A stretch of 64,000 bases of DNA from Thiomonas sp. FB-6 (GTDB taxonomy: Bacteria; Pseudomonadota; Gammaproteobacteria; Burkholderiales; Burkholderiaceae_C), in assembly GCF_000377645.1 (NCBI RefSeq), contig NZ_KB898478.1:62001-126000 (forward strand), in the 5' to 3' direction. Position numbers and translations under genes: made by a program. Positions 18,401 to 26,328 of the stretch are shown in pieces. The notes beneath the pieces were generated by a model, which did not search any database, was not told the DNA's origin, and saw nothing but the letters and a program-made list of their open reading frames with translations. Each line of letters opens with the position of its first letter. Position 1 is the stretch's first letter.

Positions 18401-19115
18401 GCACCTGCAACCCCAGGTGAACGGGGAAGGCCAGGTGCTCGCGGCGGAGGCGCTGGTGCGCTGGCAGCATCCCACGCGCGGGCTGCTGCAGCCCGGCAGT
18501 TTCATCGGCGTGGCGGAGGAGACGGGGCTGATCGACGCGCTGGGCCGCGAGGTGCTGCGCATGGCCTGCGCGCAGATCGCCGCGTGGTCGCGCGAGCCCG
18601 CGACGCGCGAACTCTCGCTGTCGGTCAACCTCAGTGCGCTGCAGTTCCGGCGCGAGGACTTCGTCGCCGAGATCCTCGACACGGTGGCCGCCTCGGGCAT
18701 CGATCCGCGCTGCCTGAAGCTGGAGCTGACCGAGAGCATGGTCATGGACGACCTGGACGACGCCGTGCACAAGCTCGGCCGGCTCAGGAGCCACGGCCTG
18801 CGCATCGCGCTGGACGACTTCGGCACCGGCAGCTCCTCGCTGTCCTACCTCACGCGCCTGCCGCTGGATCAGCTGAAGATCGACAAGGCCTTCGTGCGCA
18901 ATCTGCCCGACAGCCGCAGCGACGCGCTGGTGGCGCAGACCATCATCGCCATGGCCAGGGGCCTGGGCCTGGAGATCGTGGCCGAAGGCGTGGAGACGGA
19001 CGCGCAACTGCGCTTCCTGCGCGACCACGGCTGCGAGCTCTACCAGGGCTACCTGCTCGGGCGCCCGGTGCCGATCGAGCAGTTCATGCGCTCGGCGGCC
19101 TTGCAGGTGGATTAG
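15438..19115 (+). CDS. Periplasmic SBP3 sensor, four PAS, degenerate GGDEF and EAL protein (c-di-GMP phosphodiesterase)
   Basis: A 1,225-residue inner-membrane signalling protein. Order: signal peptide 1-21; periplasmic amino-acid-binding-like domain ~25-245 (TDDNYPPFVFRGADGALRGY); membrane helix ~254-273; four PAS domains starting near 300, 424, 546 and 669, of which the second and third are clearly duplicated (xAGFGxxxSD...QRGY); GGDEF domain ~790-955; EAL domain ~964-1225. The GGDEF motif reads TGDKF at ~867, so cyclase activity is probably lost. The EAL domain looks intact: EALVRWQHP (~1003), SVNLSALQF, ELTES, DDFGTGSS, KIDKAFV, EGVET and QGYLLGRP. Likely role: lower c-di-GMP in response to a periplasmic amino acid or similar ligand. 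It ends in an overlap of stop codons with lrp on the other strand. Confidence 0.9.
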   Translation: MRRILWFLLQFAAAAGAVAHAQPAPREIRVVTDDNYPPFVFRGADGALRGYEVEIWKLWQRKTGIPVEFSAEHWADAQHDLLAGRADVIDMIFRTPQREPYYDFSKPYATLPVSIYVDQGLHGIDSPQALRGFQVGVEQGDACVSHLRALGVDSLRLFPDYASLLRAARAGEVKMFCMDNDPADYYLYLYRSQLRYSKAFTLYTDQFRWAVRKGDAAMLRTVSDGMARITPQERAALADKWLRKPLDFADYARWLYAGLGGLLALGALVALWVRSLRAAVRAKTAELSRQMALLELERARLHSLVETNPDGMWLKDLDGVYLHCNEPALRYIGKTREQVLGRRDGDFLPEDIAARTVAGDREALRGGCEVRSEATLPNPDGGDFALEVLKIPVPAPGGGYLGVLGVARDISERRRMESTIRLWAEAFRNAGFGLSISDARSNRYLDVNPAFAQQRGYTREELTGQPVTSVIPAEILPRYLANRARGDEQAHSVYESLALRKDGSRFPVLLDVTVMFDDDGRAERRIVYSLDISERLRSENERRLWAHTFEHAGFGVAVSDVHSDQIVAANRAYARQRGYAVDELIGMPLERLYPADRRDQAREMLERAAQQGHCVFESEHLTRGGQRIPVSLDMTLVHDDEGQVRYRVVYSQDITARRQAERELRIAAAAFESQEGIVVTDTRGSIQRVNSAFSRITGWSAAEAIGRHPAMLRPEQRRPGLGAGPLRGLARNGYWSGETWSRRKDGEAFLARVAISAVRDEAGTVQHYVGTMTDITEEREARRQAERLARHDPLTDLPNRQYLRELAGAALAQARKSGELGALMMLDVDHFALINAAHGHRHGDLVLVELARRLRLALRPGDALGRFTGDKFVVLMEGIGGEWMHATHRAGAAAAQMREAAGAPFEWPDKRIPGVGLSIGLSLFGPETDARLDSDALLAQAEAAMYRAQEAGRNITRVFEPSMQAELDARGRLVDDLRAGISQGQLLLHLQPQVNGEGQVLAAEALVRWQHPTRGLLQPGSFIGVAEETGLIDALGREVLRMACAQIAAWSREPATRELSLSVNLSALQFRREDFVAEILDTVAASGIDPRCLKLELTESMVMDDLDDAVHKLGRLRSHGLRIALDDFGTGSSSLSYLTRLPLDQLKIDKAFVRNLPDSRSDALVAQTIIAMARGLGLEIVAEGVETDAQLRFLRDHGCELYQGYLLGRPVPIEQFMRSAALQVD

Positions 19116-19588
19116 CGCGCCAGCGGCAGCCGCACCTCGGCCTTGATCTCCTTGAGCACGATGCTCGAGCGCACGTGCGTGACCCCCGGCAGGCGGAACA
19201 GCACCTGGTGCTGGAAGCGCTCGTAGCTCTCGATGTCGGGCTGCGCGATGGTCAGCAGGTAGTCGGCCTGGCCGGTGGTCGACAGGCAGCGCACGATCTG
19301 CGGCACCGCCAGCACCGAGCGCTCGAAATCCTCGACGATGCTCTCGCTGTGCCGGCTCAGGTTGATCTCGGCCACCACCAGCAGGTTCAGGCCGACCTTC
19401 GCGCGGTCCACCAGCGCGGTGTAGCCGCGCACCACCCCGCTGGCCTCCAGTTCCTTCACCCGGCGCCAGCACGGCGTGCTGGACAGGCCGACCTTGTCCG
19501 CCAGCTGCTGCACGGTCTGGCGCGAATCGCGTTGCAGCTCCTCGAGAATGCGCCGGCTGTAGGCGTCGAGGACAAATTGCTCGCTCAT
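19112..19588 (-). CDS. Lrp/AsnC family transcriptional regulator
   Basis: A 158-residue regulator with an N-terminal winged helix (LDAYSRRILEELQRDSRQTV; VGLSSTPCWRRVKELEASGV) and a C-terminal RAM ligand-binding domain (LVVAEINL; GQADYLLTI; GVTHVRSSIVLKEIK). Such proteins are octameric or tetrameric and respond to amino acids. It is divergent from the indolepyruvate oxidoreductase gene, which it probably controls in response to an aromatic amino acid. ATG 19588 is preferred over 19594 because GGGGGA would abut the latter. A 9-base inverted repeat overlaps its start (listed separately). Confidence 0.9.
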   Translation of the reverse strand: MSEQFVLDAYSRRILEELQRDSRQTVQQLADKVGLSSTPCWRRVKELEASGVVRGYTALVDRAKVGLNLLVVAEINLSRHSESIVEDFERSVLAVPQIVRCLSTTGQADYLLTIAQPDIESYERFQHQVLFRLPGVTHVRSSIVLKEIKAEVRLPLAR

Positions 19589-19592
19589 ACCC

Positions 19593-19637
19593 ATTCCCCC
19601 GAAATTCCTTCCCGATTCTGCGCCGAAACGGGGGAAT
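19593..19637. promoter_or_regulatory. Inverted repeat between lrp and the indolepyruvate oxidoreductase gene
   Basis: ATTCCCCCG (19593-19601) and CGGGGGAAT (19629-19637) are perfect inverted copies with centres 36 bases apart. The left copy covers the Shine-Dalgarno region of lrp. Arrangement and position suit an Lrp-type operator giving autoregulation and control of the divergent gene. Binding is inferred, not shown. Confidence 0.4.
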
Positions 19638-19696
19638 CCGGAAAGATTTTTTCTCCGTCCGGGCACTATGGTTCTTGTGCTCTCCTGGAGGCCGCC

Positions 19697-22600
19697 ATGT
19701 CCACCGTCCTGCCCGCATCCACCGCTGCCGCTGCCGCCGCCGCCGCCGCCGATTCCGCTGCGTCCGCAGCCTCCCCGTCCACCCCCCCGCCCTCCGACCC
19801 GCCGCTGCGCGGCGACTACCAGTTGCGCGACGCGCTGCTGGCCTCGCGCGGGCGGGTGCTGCTCACCGGCACGCAGGCCCTGGTGCGCCTGCTGCTGATG
19901 CAGCGCGCCAGCGACGCCGAGCAGGGCCTGGACACGCGCGGCTTCGTCAGCGGCTACCGCGGCTCGCCGCTGGGCTTGGTGGACCAGGAACTGTGGCGCG
20001 CCAGCAAGGAACTGGAGGCCGCCGGCGTGCGTTTCGTGCCCGGGGTCAACGAGGAACTCGCGGCCACCCAGGTGCTGGGCACGCAGCGCGTGGAGACCGA
20101 CCCCGAACGCACCGCCGCCGGGGTGTTCGCCATGTGGTACGGCAAGGGCCCGGGCGTGGACCGCGCCGGCGACGCGCTGCGCCATGGCAACGCCTACGGC
20201 GCCTCGCCGCACGGCGGCGTGCTCGTGGTGGCGGGGGACGACCACGGCTGCGTGTCCTCCTCGTTCCCCCACCAGAGCGACCTCGTGCTGCAGGGCATGG
20301 GCATGCCGGTGGTGGCGCCGTCCAGCGTGGCCGAGTACCTGGAGTTCGGGCTGTACGGCTGGGCGCTGTCGCGCTACTGCGGCGCCTGGGTGGGCATGAC
20401 AGCCCTGTCCGAGGTGGTGGAAAGCCGCGCCAGCGTCGACCTGGACCTGCTGCGGGCGCGCCGCGTGGCCTGGCTGGACGCGGCCGCGGTGGCGGCCGCC
20501 ACCGGACACCAGGCCCCGGCCGACGGGCTGCACTACCGCTGGCCCGACCTGCCCTCGCTGCGCATCGAGACCCGCCTGGCCGACAAGCTGCAGGCGGCGC
20601 GCGCCTTCGCGCGGGTCAACAGCATCGACCGCGAGCTCATCCGCAGCGAGCACGCGCGCGTGGGCATCGTCACCTGCGGCAAGGCGCACCAGGACCTGAT
20701 GGAAGCGCTGCGCCGCCTGGAGATCAGCCCGCGCATGCTGGCCGAGGCCGGCGTGCGCCTGTACAAGGTCGGGCTGTCCTTCCCGCTGGAGTCGACGCGC
20801 GCGCTGGAATTCGCGCGCGGCCTGGAAGAACTGCTGGTGGTGGAGGAGAAGGCGCCGGTGGTGGAGAGCCAGCTGCGCGAGCTGCTGTACAACCAGCCGG
20901 CCGAAAGCCGCCCGGCGATCATCGGCAAGCACGACCGCGACGGCCGCCCGCTGGTGGGCGCCACCGGCGAGCTGCGGCCCTCGCGCCTGATCGAGCTGCT
21001 GGCCGACTGGCTGGTGCGCCACTTCCCCGACCAGGCCACCTTCAACGACCACCGGCGCCACGTGCGCGACTTCCTGCCCGCGCAACTGCCGCCCAGCCCG
21101 GTCGACGCGCTGCGGCGCATCCCCTACTTCTGCGCCGGCTGCCCGCACAACACGTCCACGCGGGTGCCCGAGGGCTCCAGCGCGCGCGCCGGCATCGGCT
21201 GCCATTTCATGGCCAGCTGGATGGACCGCGACACCGAGGGCCTGATCCAGATGGGCGGCGAGGGCGTGGACTGGGTGTCCCACTCCATGTTCACACGCGC
21301 GCCGCACGTGTTCCAGAACCTGGGCGACGGCACCTACTACCACTCGGGCTACCTGGCGATCCGCCAGGCCGTGGCCGCGGGTTCGCGCATGACCTACAAG
21401 ATCCTGTTCAACGACGCGGTGGCGATGACCGGCGGCCAGCCGGTGGACGGCCCCCTCAGCGTCGACGCCATCGCGCGCCAGGTGGAAAGCGAGGGCGTGC
21501 GCTGCGTGGCCGTGGTGTCGGAGAACGTGGCCGCGTACCGCGCCATGCAGGGGCGCTTCCCGCCGGGCACGCGCTTTCATCACCGCGACGAGCTCGACGC
21601 CGTGCAGCGCGAGCTGCGCGAGATGGAGGGCGTCACCGTGCTCATCTTCGAGCAGACCTGCGCGGCCGAGCTGCGCCGCCGGCGCAAGAAGGGGCTGGCG
21701 CCCGAGCGCACGCAGCGCCTGTTCATCAACGAGCTGGTCTGCGAAGGCTGCGGCGACTGCTCGGTGCAGAGCAACTGCGTGGCCGTGCAGCCGCTGGAGA
21801 CGCCGCTGGGGCGCAAGCGGCGCATCGACCAGACCGCCTGCAACAAGGACTACTCCTGCGCCAAGGGCTTCTGCCCGAGTTTCGTCAGTGTCGAGGGCGC
21901 CAGCCTGAAGCGCCGCCTGGGCCTGCAGGCGCAGGCGGCCGAGCAGCTGCTGGCGCGCGCCGCCGCCCTCCCCCAGCCCGCGCCCCATGTCTGGGACGCG
22001 CCCTACGACCTGATGGTCACCGGCGTGGGCGGCACCGGCGTGGTCACGGTGGGCGCGCTGGTGGCCATGGCCGCGCATCTGCAGGACTACCACGCCAGCG
22101 TGCTGGACTTCATGGGCTTCGCGCAAAAGGGCGGCGCCGTGCTGTCCTTCGTGCGCCTGGCCGACCGCGCCGAGCGGCTGCACCAGGTGCGCATCGACGC
22201 CCAGCAGGCCGACGCCATGCTGGCCTGCGACCTGGTCACCGCGGCCAGCGCCGAAGCGCTGCAGACCGTGCGCCACGGGCGCACCCGCATCCTGGTCAAC
22301 GAACACGCGGCGCCCACCGCGCACGCGGTGCTCGACCGCGACGCGCCGTGGCCGGCCGAGCAGCTGCTGGCCAAGCTGCGCGGAGCCGCCGGGGCCGAAT
22401 ACGTGCGCACGCTGGACGCCCAGGCCTGGGCCGAGGAATTCCTGGGCGACACCACCGCGGCCAACGTGCTGGCGCTGGGCCACGCCTGGCAGCTGGGCCT
22501 GGTTCCGGTCAGCGCGCAGGCGCTGGAGCGCGCCATCGAGCTCAACGGCGTGGCGGTGCAGGCCAACCGCATCGCCTTCGCGCTGGGCCGCCTGTCGGCC

Positions 22601-23353
22601 GCCGACCCGGCGGGCTGCCGCGAACTCCTGCAGCAGCCGCAGCCGGCCCCCGCCGAGGCGCCCGACCTGCTGCGCACGGCCATGGAGCATCTGCGCGCCT
22701 GGCAGGACGAGGCCTGGGCGCAGCGCTTCGCGCGCCGCGTGGAAGCCGTGCGCCGCCGCGAGGCCGAGCTGAGCGGTGACGGCCGCCTGGCCGAGGCCGC
22801 GGCGCGCAGCCTGCTGCGCCTGATGAGCTACAAGGACGAATACGAGGTGGCGCGCCTGTACACCGACGGGCGCTTCGCGCAGGCCCTGGCCGAGCAGTTC
22901 GAAGGCGGAGCCCGCCTGCGACTGCACCTGGCCCCGCCCTGGCTGGCGCGCCCGCGCGCGGGCGCGGCGCCGCGCAAGCTGCGCGTGGGCGCCTGGGTGC
23001 TGGGCCCGCTCAAGCTGCTGGCGCGCGCGCGGCGCCTGCGCGGCACCTGGCTGGACCCCTTCGGCCACGGCGCCGAGCGGCGCATGGAGCGCGAGCTGAT
23101 CACCGAGTTCGAGCAGCTGCTCGACGAGATGCTGCCCCAGCTCGACGCCTCCAGGCTGGAGCTCGGCATCGCGCTGGCCTCGCTGCCGCAGCAGATCCGC
23201 GGCTTCGGCCACGTCAAGCTCGCCGCCGTGCAGTCCGCGCGCCTGCGGCGCGACGAACTGCTTCACCGCCTCGACCCGCTGCGCTACGCGCGCCCGGCGC
23301 AGGCGCCGCAGGCCGGGCAGCTGCGCGGCATCGCCATCAGCGTACAGCGCTGA
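19697..23353 (+). CDS. Indolepyruvate:ferredoxin oxidoreductase, fused alpha-beta form
   Basis: A 1,218-residue enzyme that oxidatively decarboxylates arylpyruvates (indolepyruvate, phenylpyruvate) to aryl-acetyl-CoA, using thiamine diphosphate and passing electrons to ferredoxin. Seen in order: N-terminal pyruvate-oxidoreductase domain (~35-240, FVSGYRGSPLGLVDQ); Cys-rich PYFCAGCPHNTST near 478; TPP-binding domain with NLGDGTYYHSGY; iron-sulfur motif CEGCGDCSVQSNC near 681 plus a second cysteine run (CNKDYSCAKGFC); and the gamma-type domain beginning GVGGTGVVTVGAL near 776. The first 35 residues are an Ala/Ser/Pro run unlike the rest. TGGAGG lies five bases before ATG 19697. Divergent lrp suggests amino-acid-dependent control. 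It probably serves aromatic amino acid degradation. Confidence 0.93.
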   Translation: MSTVLPASTAAAAAAAAADSAASAASPSTPPPSDPPLRGDYQLRDALLASRGRVLLTGTQALVRLLLMQRASDAEQGLDTRGFVSGYRGSPLGLVDQELWRASKELEAAGVRFVPGVNEELAATQVLGTQRVETDPERTAAGVFAMWYGKGPGVDRAGDALRHGNAYGASPHGGVLVVAGDDHGCVSSSFPHQSDLVLQGMGMPVVAPSSVAEYLEFGLYGWALSRYCGAWVGMTALSEVVESRASVDLDLLRARRVAWLDAAAVAAATGHQAPADGLHYRWPDLPSLRIETRLADKLQAARAFARVNSIDRELIRSEHARVGIVTCGKAHQDLMEALRRLEISPRMLAEAGVRLYKVGLSFPLESTRALEFARGLEELLVVEEKAPVVESQLRELLYNQPAESRPAIIGKHDRDGRPLVGATGELRPSRLIELLADWLVRHFPDQATFNDHRRHVRDFLPAQLPPSPVDALRRIPYFCAGCPHNTSTRVPEGSSARAGIGCHFMASWMDRDTEGLIQMGGEGVDWVSHSMFTRAPHVFQNLGDGTYYHSGYLAIRQAVAAGSRMTYKILFNDAVAMTGGQPVDGPLSVDAIARQVESEGVRCVAVVSENVAAYRAMQGRFPPGTRFHHRDELDAVQRELREMEGVTVLIFEQTCAAELRRRRKKGLAPERTQRLFINELVCEGCGDCSVQSNCVAVQPLETPLGRKRRIDQTACNKDYSCAKGFCPSFVSVEGASLKRRLGLQAQAAEQLLARAAALPQPAPHVWDAPYDLMVTGVGGTGVVTVGALVAMAAHLQDYHASVLDFMGFAQKGGAVLSFVRLADRAERLHQVRIDAQQADAMLACDLVTAASAEALQTVRHGRTRILVNEHAAPTAHAVLDRDAPWPAEQLLAKLRGAAGAEYVRTLDAQAWAEEFLGDTTAANVLALGHAWQLGLVPVSAQALERAIELNGVAVQANRIAFALGRLSAADPAGCRELLQQPQPAPAEAPDLLRTAMEHLRAWQDEAWAQRFARRVEAVRRREAELSGDGRLAEAAARSLLRLMSYKDEYEVARLYTDGRFAQALAEQFEGGARLRLHLAPPWLARPRAGAAPRKLRVGAWVLGPLKLLARARRLRGTWLDPFGHGAERRMERELITEFEQLLDEMLPQLDASRLELGIALASLPQQIRGFGHVKLAAVQSARLRRDELLHRLDPLRYARPAQAPQAGQLRGIAISVQR

Positions 23354-23368
23354 ACGGCCGCGCCGGCT

Positions 23369-24433
23369 TCACTCGTCGGAGTCGGCGCCGGTCAGGTACC
23401 AGCTGGCCTGCGCCAGCGGCGCCGGCGTGCCGGGCGCCAGCGCGAGGATCATGGGCTGCGCGCCGGCCTCGCGCAGGCGCAAGCCGGCCGCGCGCAGCCC
23501 GGCCAGCAGCCACGGCGGGCCGCCGCATTGCATCGAAAGGCTGCGCAGCCCCTGCGCCTGGGCCTTGCGCGCGGCCAGGCGCAGCAGCTGCGCGGCCAGC
23601 CGGGCCGAAGGCTGCTGCACCAGCAGGTCGCGCACGTGCATCGCGGCGCCCTCGATCTCGCAGGCGGCGTAGCCGGCCAGGCGCCCCGAACGCGCATCGG
23701 CCAGCACGACGAAGCGCGTGCGGTGCCAGGCGCGCGGCTCGAAACGCCAGCGCAGAAAGGCCAGGTCGCGCCGGCCCAGCACGCAATCTCCCAGGGATGC
23801 GCGGGCGCGGGCCCAGAGCTCGTCGAAGCGCGCATCCGGGCCTTCCAGCCACTGCTCCTGCAAGGAACGGCCGGCGCTCAGCAGCCCCGCCGCGTGGCGC
23901 AGCGAGAAGACCGCGTCCAGCCCGGCGCCCACGGCCCGGCGCAACACCAGGGGCCAGCCGGCCGGAAGGTAGGCCTCGCTGCGCAACGCCCGCGCGTGCC
24001 GGCCCATGCCGGGCAGCACCTGGTAGCCGGCGCGCCGAACCACCGGCAGCGACTTGGCGTTCGGGAAGCCGTACAACAGCTCGTGGCGCGCCAGGCCCTG
24101 CTCCAGCGCGGCGCGCTGCAGCAGCAAGGCGGGGTACAGCGTGCGGTGGTGGCGGTCCACCGCGAAGTCGCCCATCAGCGCGGCGTCCAGTTCGCGGCCC
24201 TGCCAGCCCAGGTGCCGGCCGCCCAGGCCGGTGACGCCGACCACCCGCTGATCGTGCACCAGCAGCAGCAGGCGCGGCTGGCCCGCGGGGTTGCGCAGGT
24301 AGAACCAGTCCAGCTTGAGCGGCCTGCGTTCGGCGTAGCCCAGGGCCTGGCTCCACAGCTCGACGACCGCCGCGGCCTGCTCGGGCAGGCGCGCCGGCTC
24401 CACGAGATAGCCCGAGGCCGGGGCCTCAGCCAC
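23369..24433 (-). CDS. Two-domain GNAT family acyltransferase-like protein
   Basis: A 354-residue protein with two GNAT-like halves. The first half has LVHDQRVVGVTGLGGR and a likely cofactor region DFAVDRHHRTLYPALLLQRA followed by LLYGFPNAKSLPVVRRAGY; the second half repeats the theme more weakly (FVVLADARSGRLAGYAACEI). Proteins of this build occur near polysaccharide and lipid-modification genes. The GTG start at 24433 has GGAGG six bases upstream and overlaps the preceding gene by eight bases, so it is the last gene of the cluster that begins at 30994. A role in acylating the cluster product is inference. The stop lies 15 bases from the convergent oxidoreductase stop. Confidence 0.75.
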   Translation of the reverse strand: MAEAPASGYLVEPARLPEQAAAVVELWSQALGYAERRPLKLDWFYLRNPAGQPRLLLLVHDQRVVGVTGLGGRHLGWQGRELDAALMGDFAVDRHHRTLYPALLLQRAALEQGLARHELLYGFPNAKSLPVVRRAGYQVLPGMGRHARALRSEAYLPAGWPLVLRRAVGAGLDAVFSLRHAAGLLSAGRSLQEQWLEGPDARFDELWARARASLGDCVLGRRDLAFLRWRFEPRAWHRTRFVVLADARSGRLAGYAACEIEGAAMHVRDLLVQQPSARLAAQLLRLAARKAQAQGLRSLSMQCGGPPWLLAGLRAAGLRLREAGAQPMILALAPGTPAPLAQASWYLTGADSDE

Positions 24434-25340
24434 CTGGCGCCTCCGCCGCGCGGCGCGCCAGCAGCACGCGCTCGTGGCCCTGCGCGTCGAGCACCGCGCG
24501 CACCTCGTCGTAGCGGCGCTCGCGGCGCGCCAGCTGCAGCATGGCGGGGCCCTGGCCCAGGCCTACCTCGACGCACAGCCAGCCTCCGGCGCGCAGCAGG
24601 CCCGGGGCCTGGCGCAGCAGGCGCATCAGGATGCCCACCCCGAAGGCGCCGCCGTCGAAGGCCATCGCCGGCTCGAAGCCGATGATCTCACGGGGCATGG
24701 AGTCCAGGCGCGCGCTGGAAATGTAGGGCGGCGCCGAGATCAGCAAGTCCACCGCGCCGGCCCAGTCGGCGCCCTCGAAGGGCGCCAGCAGGTCGCCCTC
24801 GTGCCACTGCACGCGCGCATCCAGGCCCAGCAGCGCGGCGTTCTCGCGCGCCAGCTCCAGCGCCTGCGCCGACAGGTCGGCGCCGTGCACCCGTGCCGAG
24901 GGCAGCGCGCGCGACATGGCCAGCGCCAGGTTGCCGCTGCCGCAGCACACGTCGATGCAGCAGGGCGCGTCGCCGGCGGCTTCCAGCAGCAAGGCGCGCG
25001 CCGCCTCGCCCAGCATTTCCGTCTCGCGCCGCGGGATCAAAGCGCTGGGACGGGCCAGCAGCTCCAGGTCCATGAAGCGCTGGCGCTCCAGCAGGTAGGC
25101 CAGCGGCTCACCGGCCAGGCGGCGCGCCACCAGCGCGTCCAGGCGCTCCAGCCCGGCGGCGTCCAGCTCCGGCGGCTCCTGCAGTTGCGCCGCCTGCACC
25201 GACAGCTGCAGCCCCGCGGCGCGGCACCACAGCGCGCGCAACGCCGACTCGGGCGTCTCCTCGGGCTTGTCGGGAAGGGTCTGCAGCGAAGCCTGCAGGC
25301 GTTGCAGAAGCTGCCCGGAATGCGCGCCGCCGAAGTTCAC
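24426..25340 (-). CDS. PrmC/HemK-like N5-glutamine methyltransferase with altered NPPY motif
   Basis: A 304-residue SAM-dependent methyltransferase of the PrmC/HemK family, normally modifying the GGQ glutamine of release factors. The PrmC N-terminal region is recognisable (RLAGEPLAYLLERQRFMDLE; ALIPRRETEML) and so is motif I (DVCCGSGNLALAMS). The catalytic NPPY motif is APPY: Ala203 replaces the asparagine that contacts the substrate glutamine amide (codon GCG at 24732-24734). GTG 25340 overlaps the upstream stop codon as GTGA, and AGGAG lies nine bases upstream. Membership in an ACP/ligase operon and loss of the key Asn suggest a substrate other than release factors. A housekeeping prmC should exist elsewhere. 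Confidence 0.78.
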   Translation of the reverse strand: MNFGGAHSGQLLQRLQASLQTLPDKPEETPESALRALWCRAAGLQLSVQAAQLQEPPELDAAGLERLDALVARRLAGEPLAYLLERQRFMDLELLARPSALIPRRETEMLGEAARALLLEAAGDAPCCIDVCCGSGNLALAMSRALPSARVHGADLSAQALELARENAALLGLDARVQWHEGDLLAPFEGADWAGAVDLLISAPPYISSARLDSMPREIIGFEPAMAFDGGAFGVGILMRLLRQAPGLLRAGGWLCVEVGLGQGPAMLQLARRERRYDEVRAVLDAQGHERVLLARRAAEAPGG

Positions 25341-26320
25341 GCCTGCGTCTCCTGCTCGCCGCCCTCGAGGCGCAGCGCCGGCCAGTGCAGGTAGGCCGTG
25401 CCGCGCCGCTTGGCGTCGATGTCGGAGTACACATGGCGCGCCTGCGCCGCGTCGATGCCCAGCGCGCCGGCCAGCTGCTCCGGCGCCACGCCGTGGTCGC
25501 GCGCCCACAGCGCCAGGTCCATCTGCGGCCAGGCGAGCGCGAAATAGAACTCGTCCTGCCCCTGCGCCAGGCTGTAGGTGTCGGTGGTGGGCTGGGCCTC
25601 GCAGACCTCGCGCGGCAGGCCGAGGTGGCGCGCCAGCGCGTACACCTGGGTCTTGTACAGGTGGGCGATGGGCTTGAGGTCGGCCGCGCCGTCGCCGTTC
25701 TTGACGAAAAAGCCCTGGTCGAACTCCAGCCGGTTGGGGGTCCCCAGCACCGCGTAGTTCAAGGCGTCGGCGTGGTGGTATTCGAGGTTCTTGCGTACGC
25801 GCTGCTTGAAATTGGTGGCCGCCACGATGCGCAGGTAGGCCTGCAGCGGCAGGCGGCGGCGCCGCAGCTGGCCTTGCGGATCCTGCACCACCAGGTCGAA
25901 GAAGTGCACGCGGCCGGCCGCGCCCTCGGCGATGGCCAGCTTGCTTTTCCAGCCGGGGCCGTAGTCGGGGAACAGCTCGCGGATGGCCTGGTCGCGCCGC
26001 TCGTAGCAGCCCAGGCCCTCCAGCGCCGGCGTGATGTCCTCGTGCAGGCAGCGCAGCCCGAGTTCGCGCGCCACCTGCTCGCCCAGGCGCGTCGACGCCG
26101 CGCCCGATTCGCGCTCGGGCATGAGCAGCGCGACCACCCGCTGCGCTCCCAGCGCGCGCGCCGCGAGAGCCGCGCACACCGAACTGTCGACCCCGCCGGA
26201 CAGGCCCAGCACGAGGCCGCGCCGGTGCATGCGCGCCAGCGAGGCGCGCAGGAATTCCCCGATGCGACCGAGCTCCGCGTCGCAGTCGAGTTCCAGCACC
26301 CGCGGGGACAGTTCCTGCAC
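25337..26320 (-). CDS. NAD-synthetase-like ATP-pyrophosphatase in the ACP/ligase cluster
   Basis: A 327-residue member of the NadE PP-loop ATPase family. The PP-loop is LGLSGGVDSSVCAAL near residue 40, and later NadE hallmarks are GTPNRLEFDQGFFVKNGDGA and LYKTQVYALARHLGLP. It lacks the glutaminase domain and carries about 50 extra residues (FFDLVVQDPQGQLRRRRLP) between the PP-loop part and the GTPNR part. The end of the domain (QPTTDTYSLAQGQDEFYF) differs from the usual E. coli-type sequence. GTG 26320 with GAGG six bases upstream begins just after acp. Known family chemistry is amidation of an adenylated carboxylate; acting on a pathway intermediate rather than on NAD is a hypothesis based on context. 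Confidence 0.78.
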   Translation of the reverse strand: MQELSPRVLELDCDAELGRIGEFLRASLARMHRRGLVLGLSGGVDSSVCAALAARALGAQRVVALLMPERESGAASTRLGEQVARELGLRCLHEDITPALEGLGCYERRDQAIRELFPDYGPGWKSKLAIAEGAAGRVHFFDLVVQDPQGQLRRRRLPLQAYLRIVAATNFKQRVRKNLEYHHADALNYAVLGTPNRLEFDQGFFVKNGDGAADLKPIAHLYKTQVYALARHLGLPREVCEAQPTTDTYSLAQGQDEFYFALAWPQMDLALWARDHGVAPEQLAGALGIDAAQARHVYSDIDAKRRGTAYLHWPALRLEGGEQETQA

Positions 26321-26328
26321 GGCGCGCC

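Noticed and set aside
15311-23353. A 2,680-codon open frame spanning the c-di-GMP gene and the oxidoreductase
   Set aside because: Only the part after 19697 matches a protein family. The earlier part is the G+C-driven shadow of the c-di-GMP gene and the antisense of lrp.
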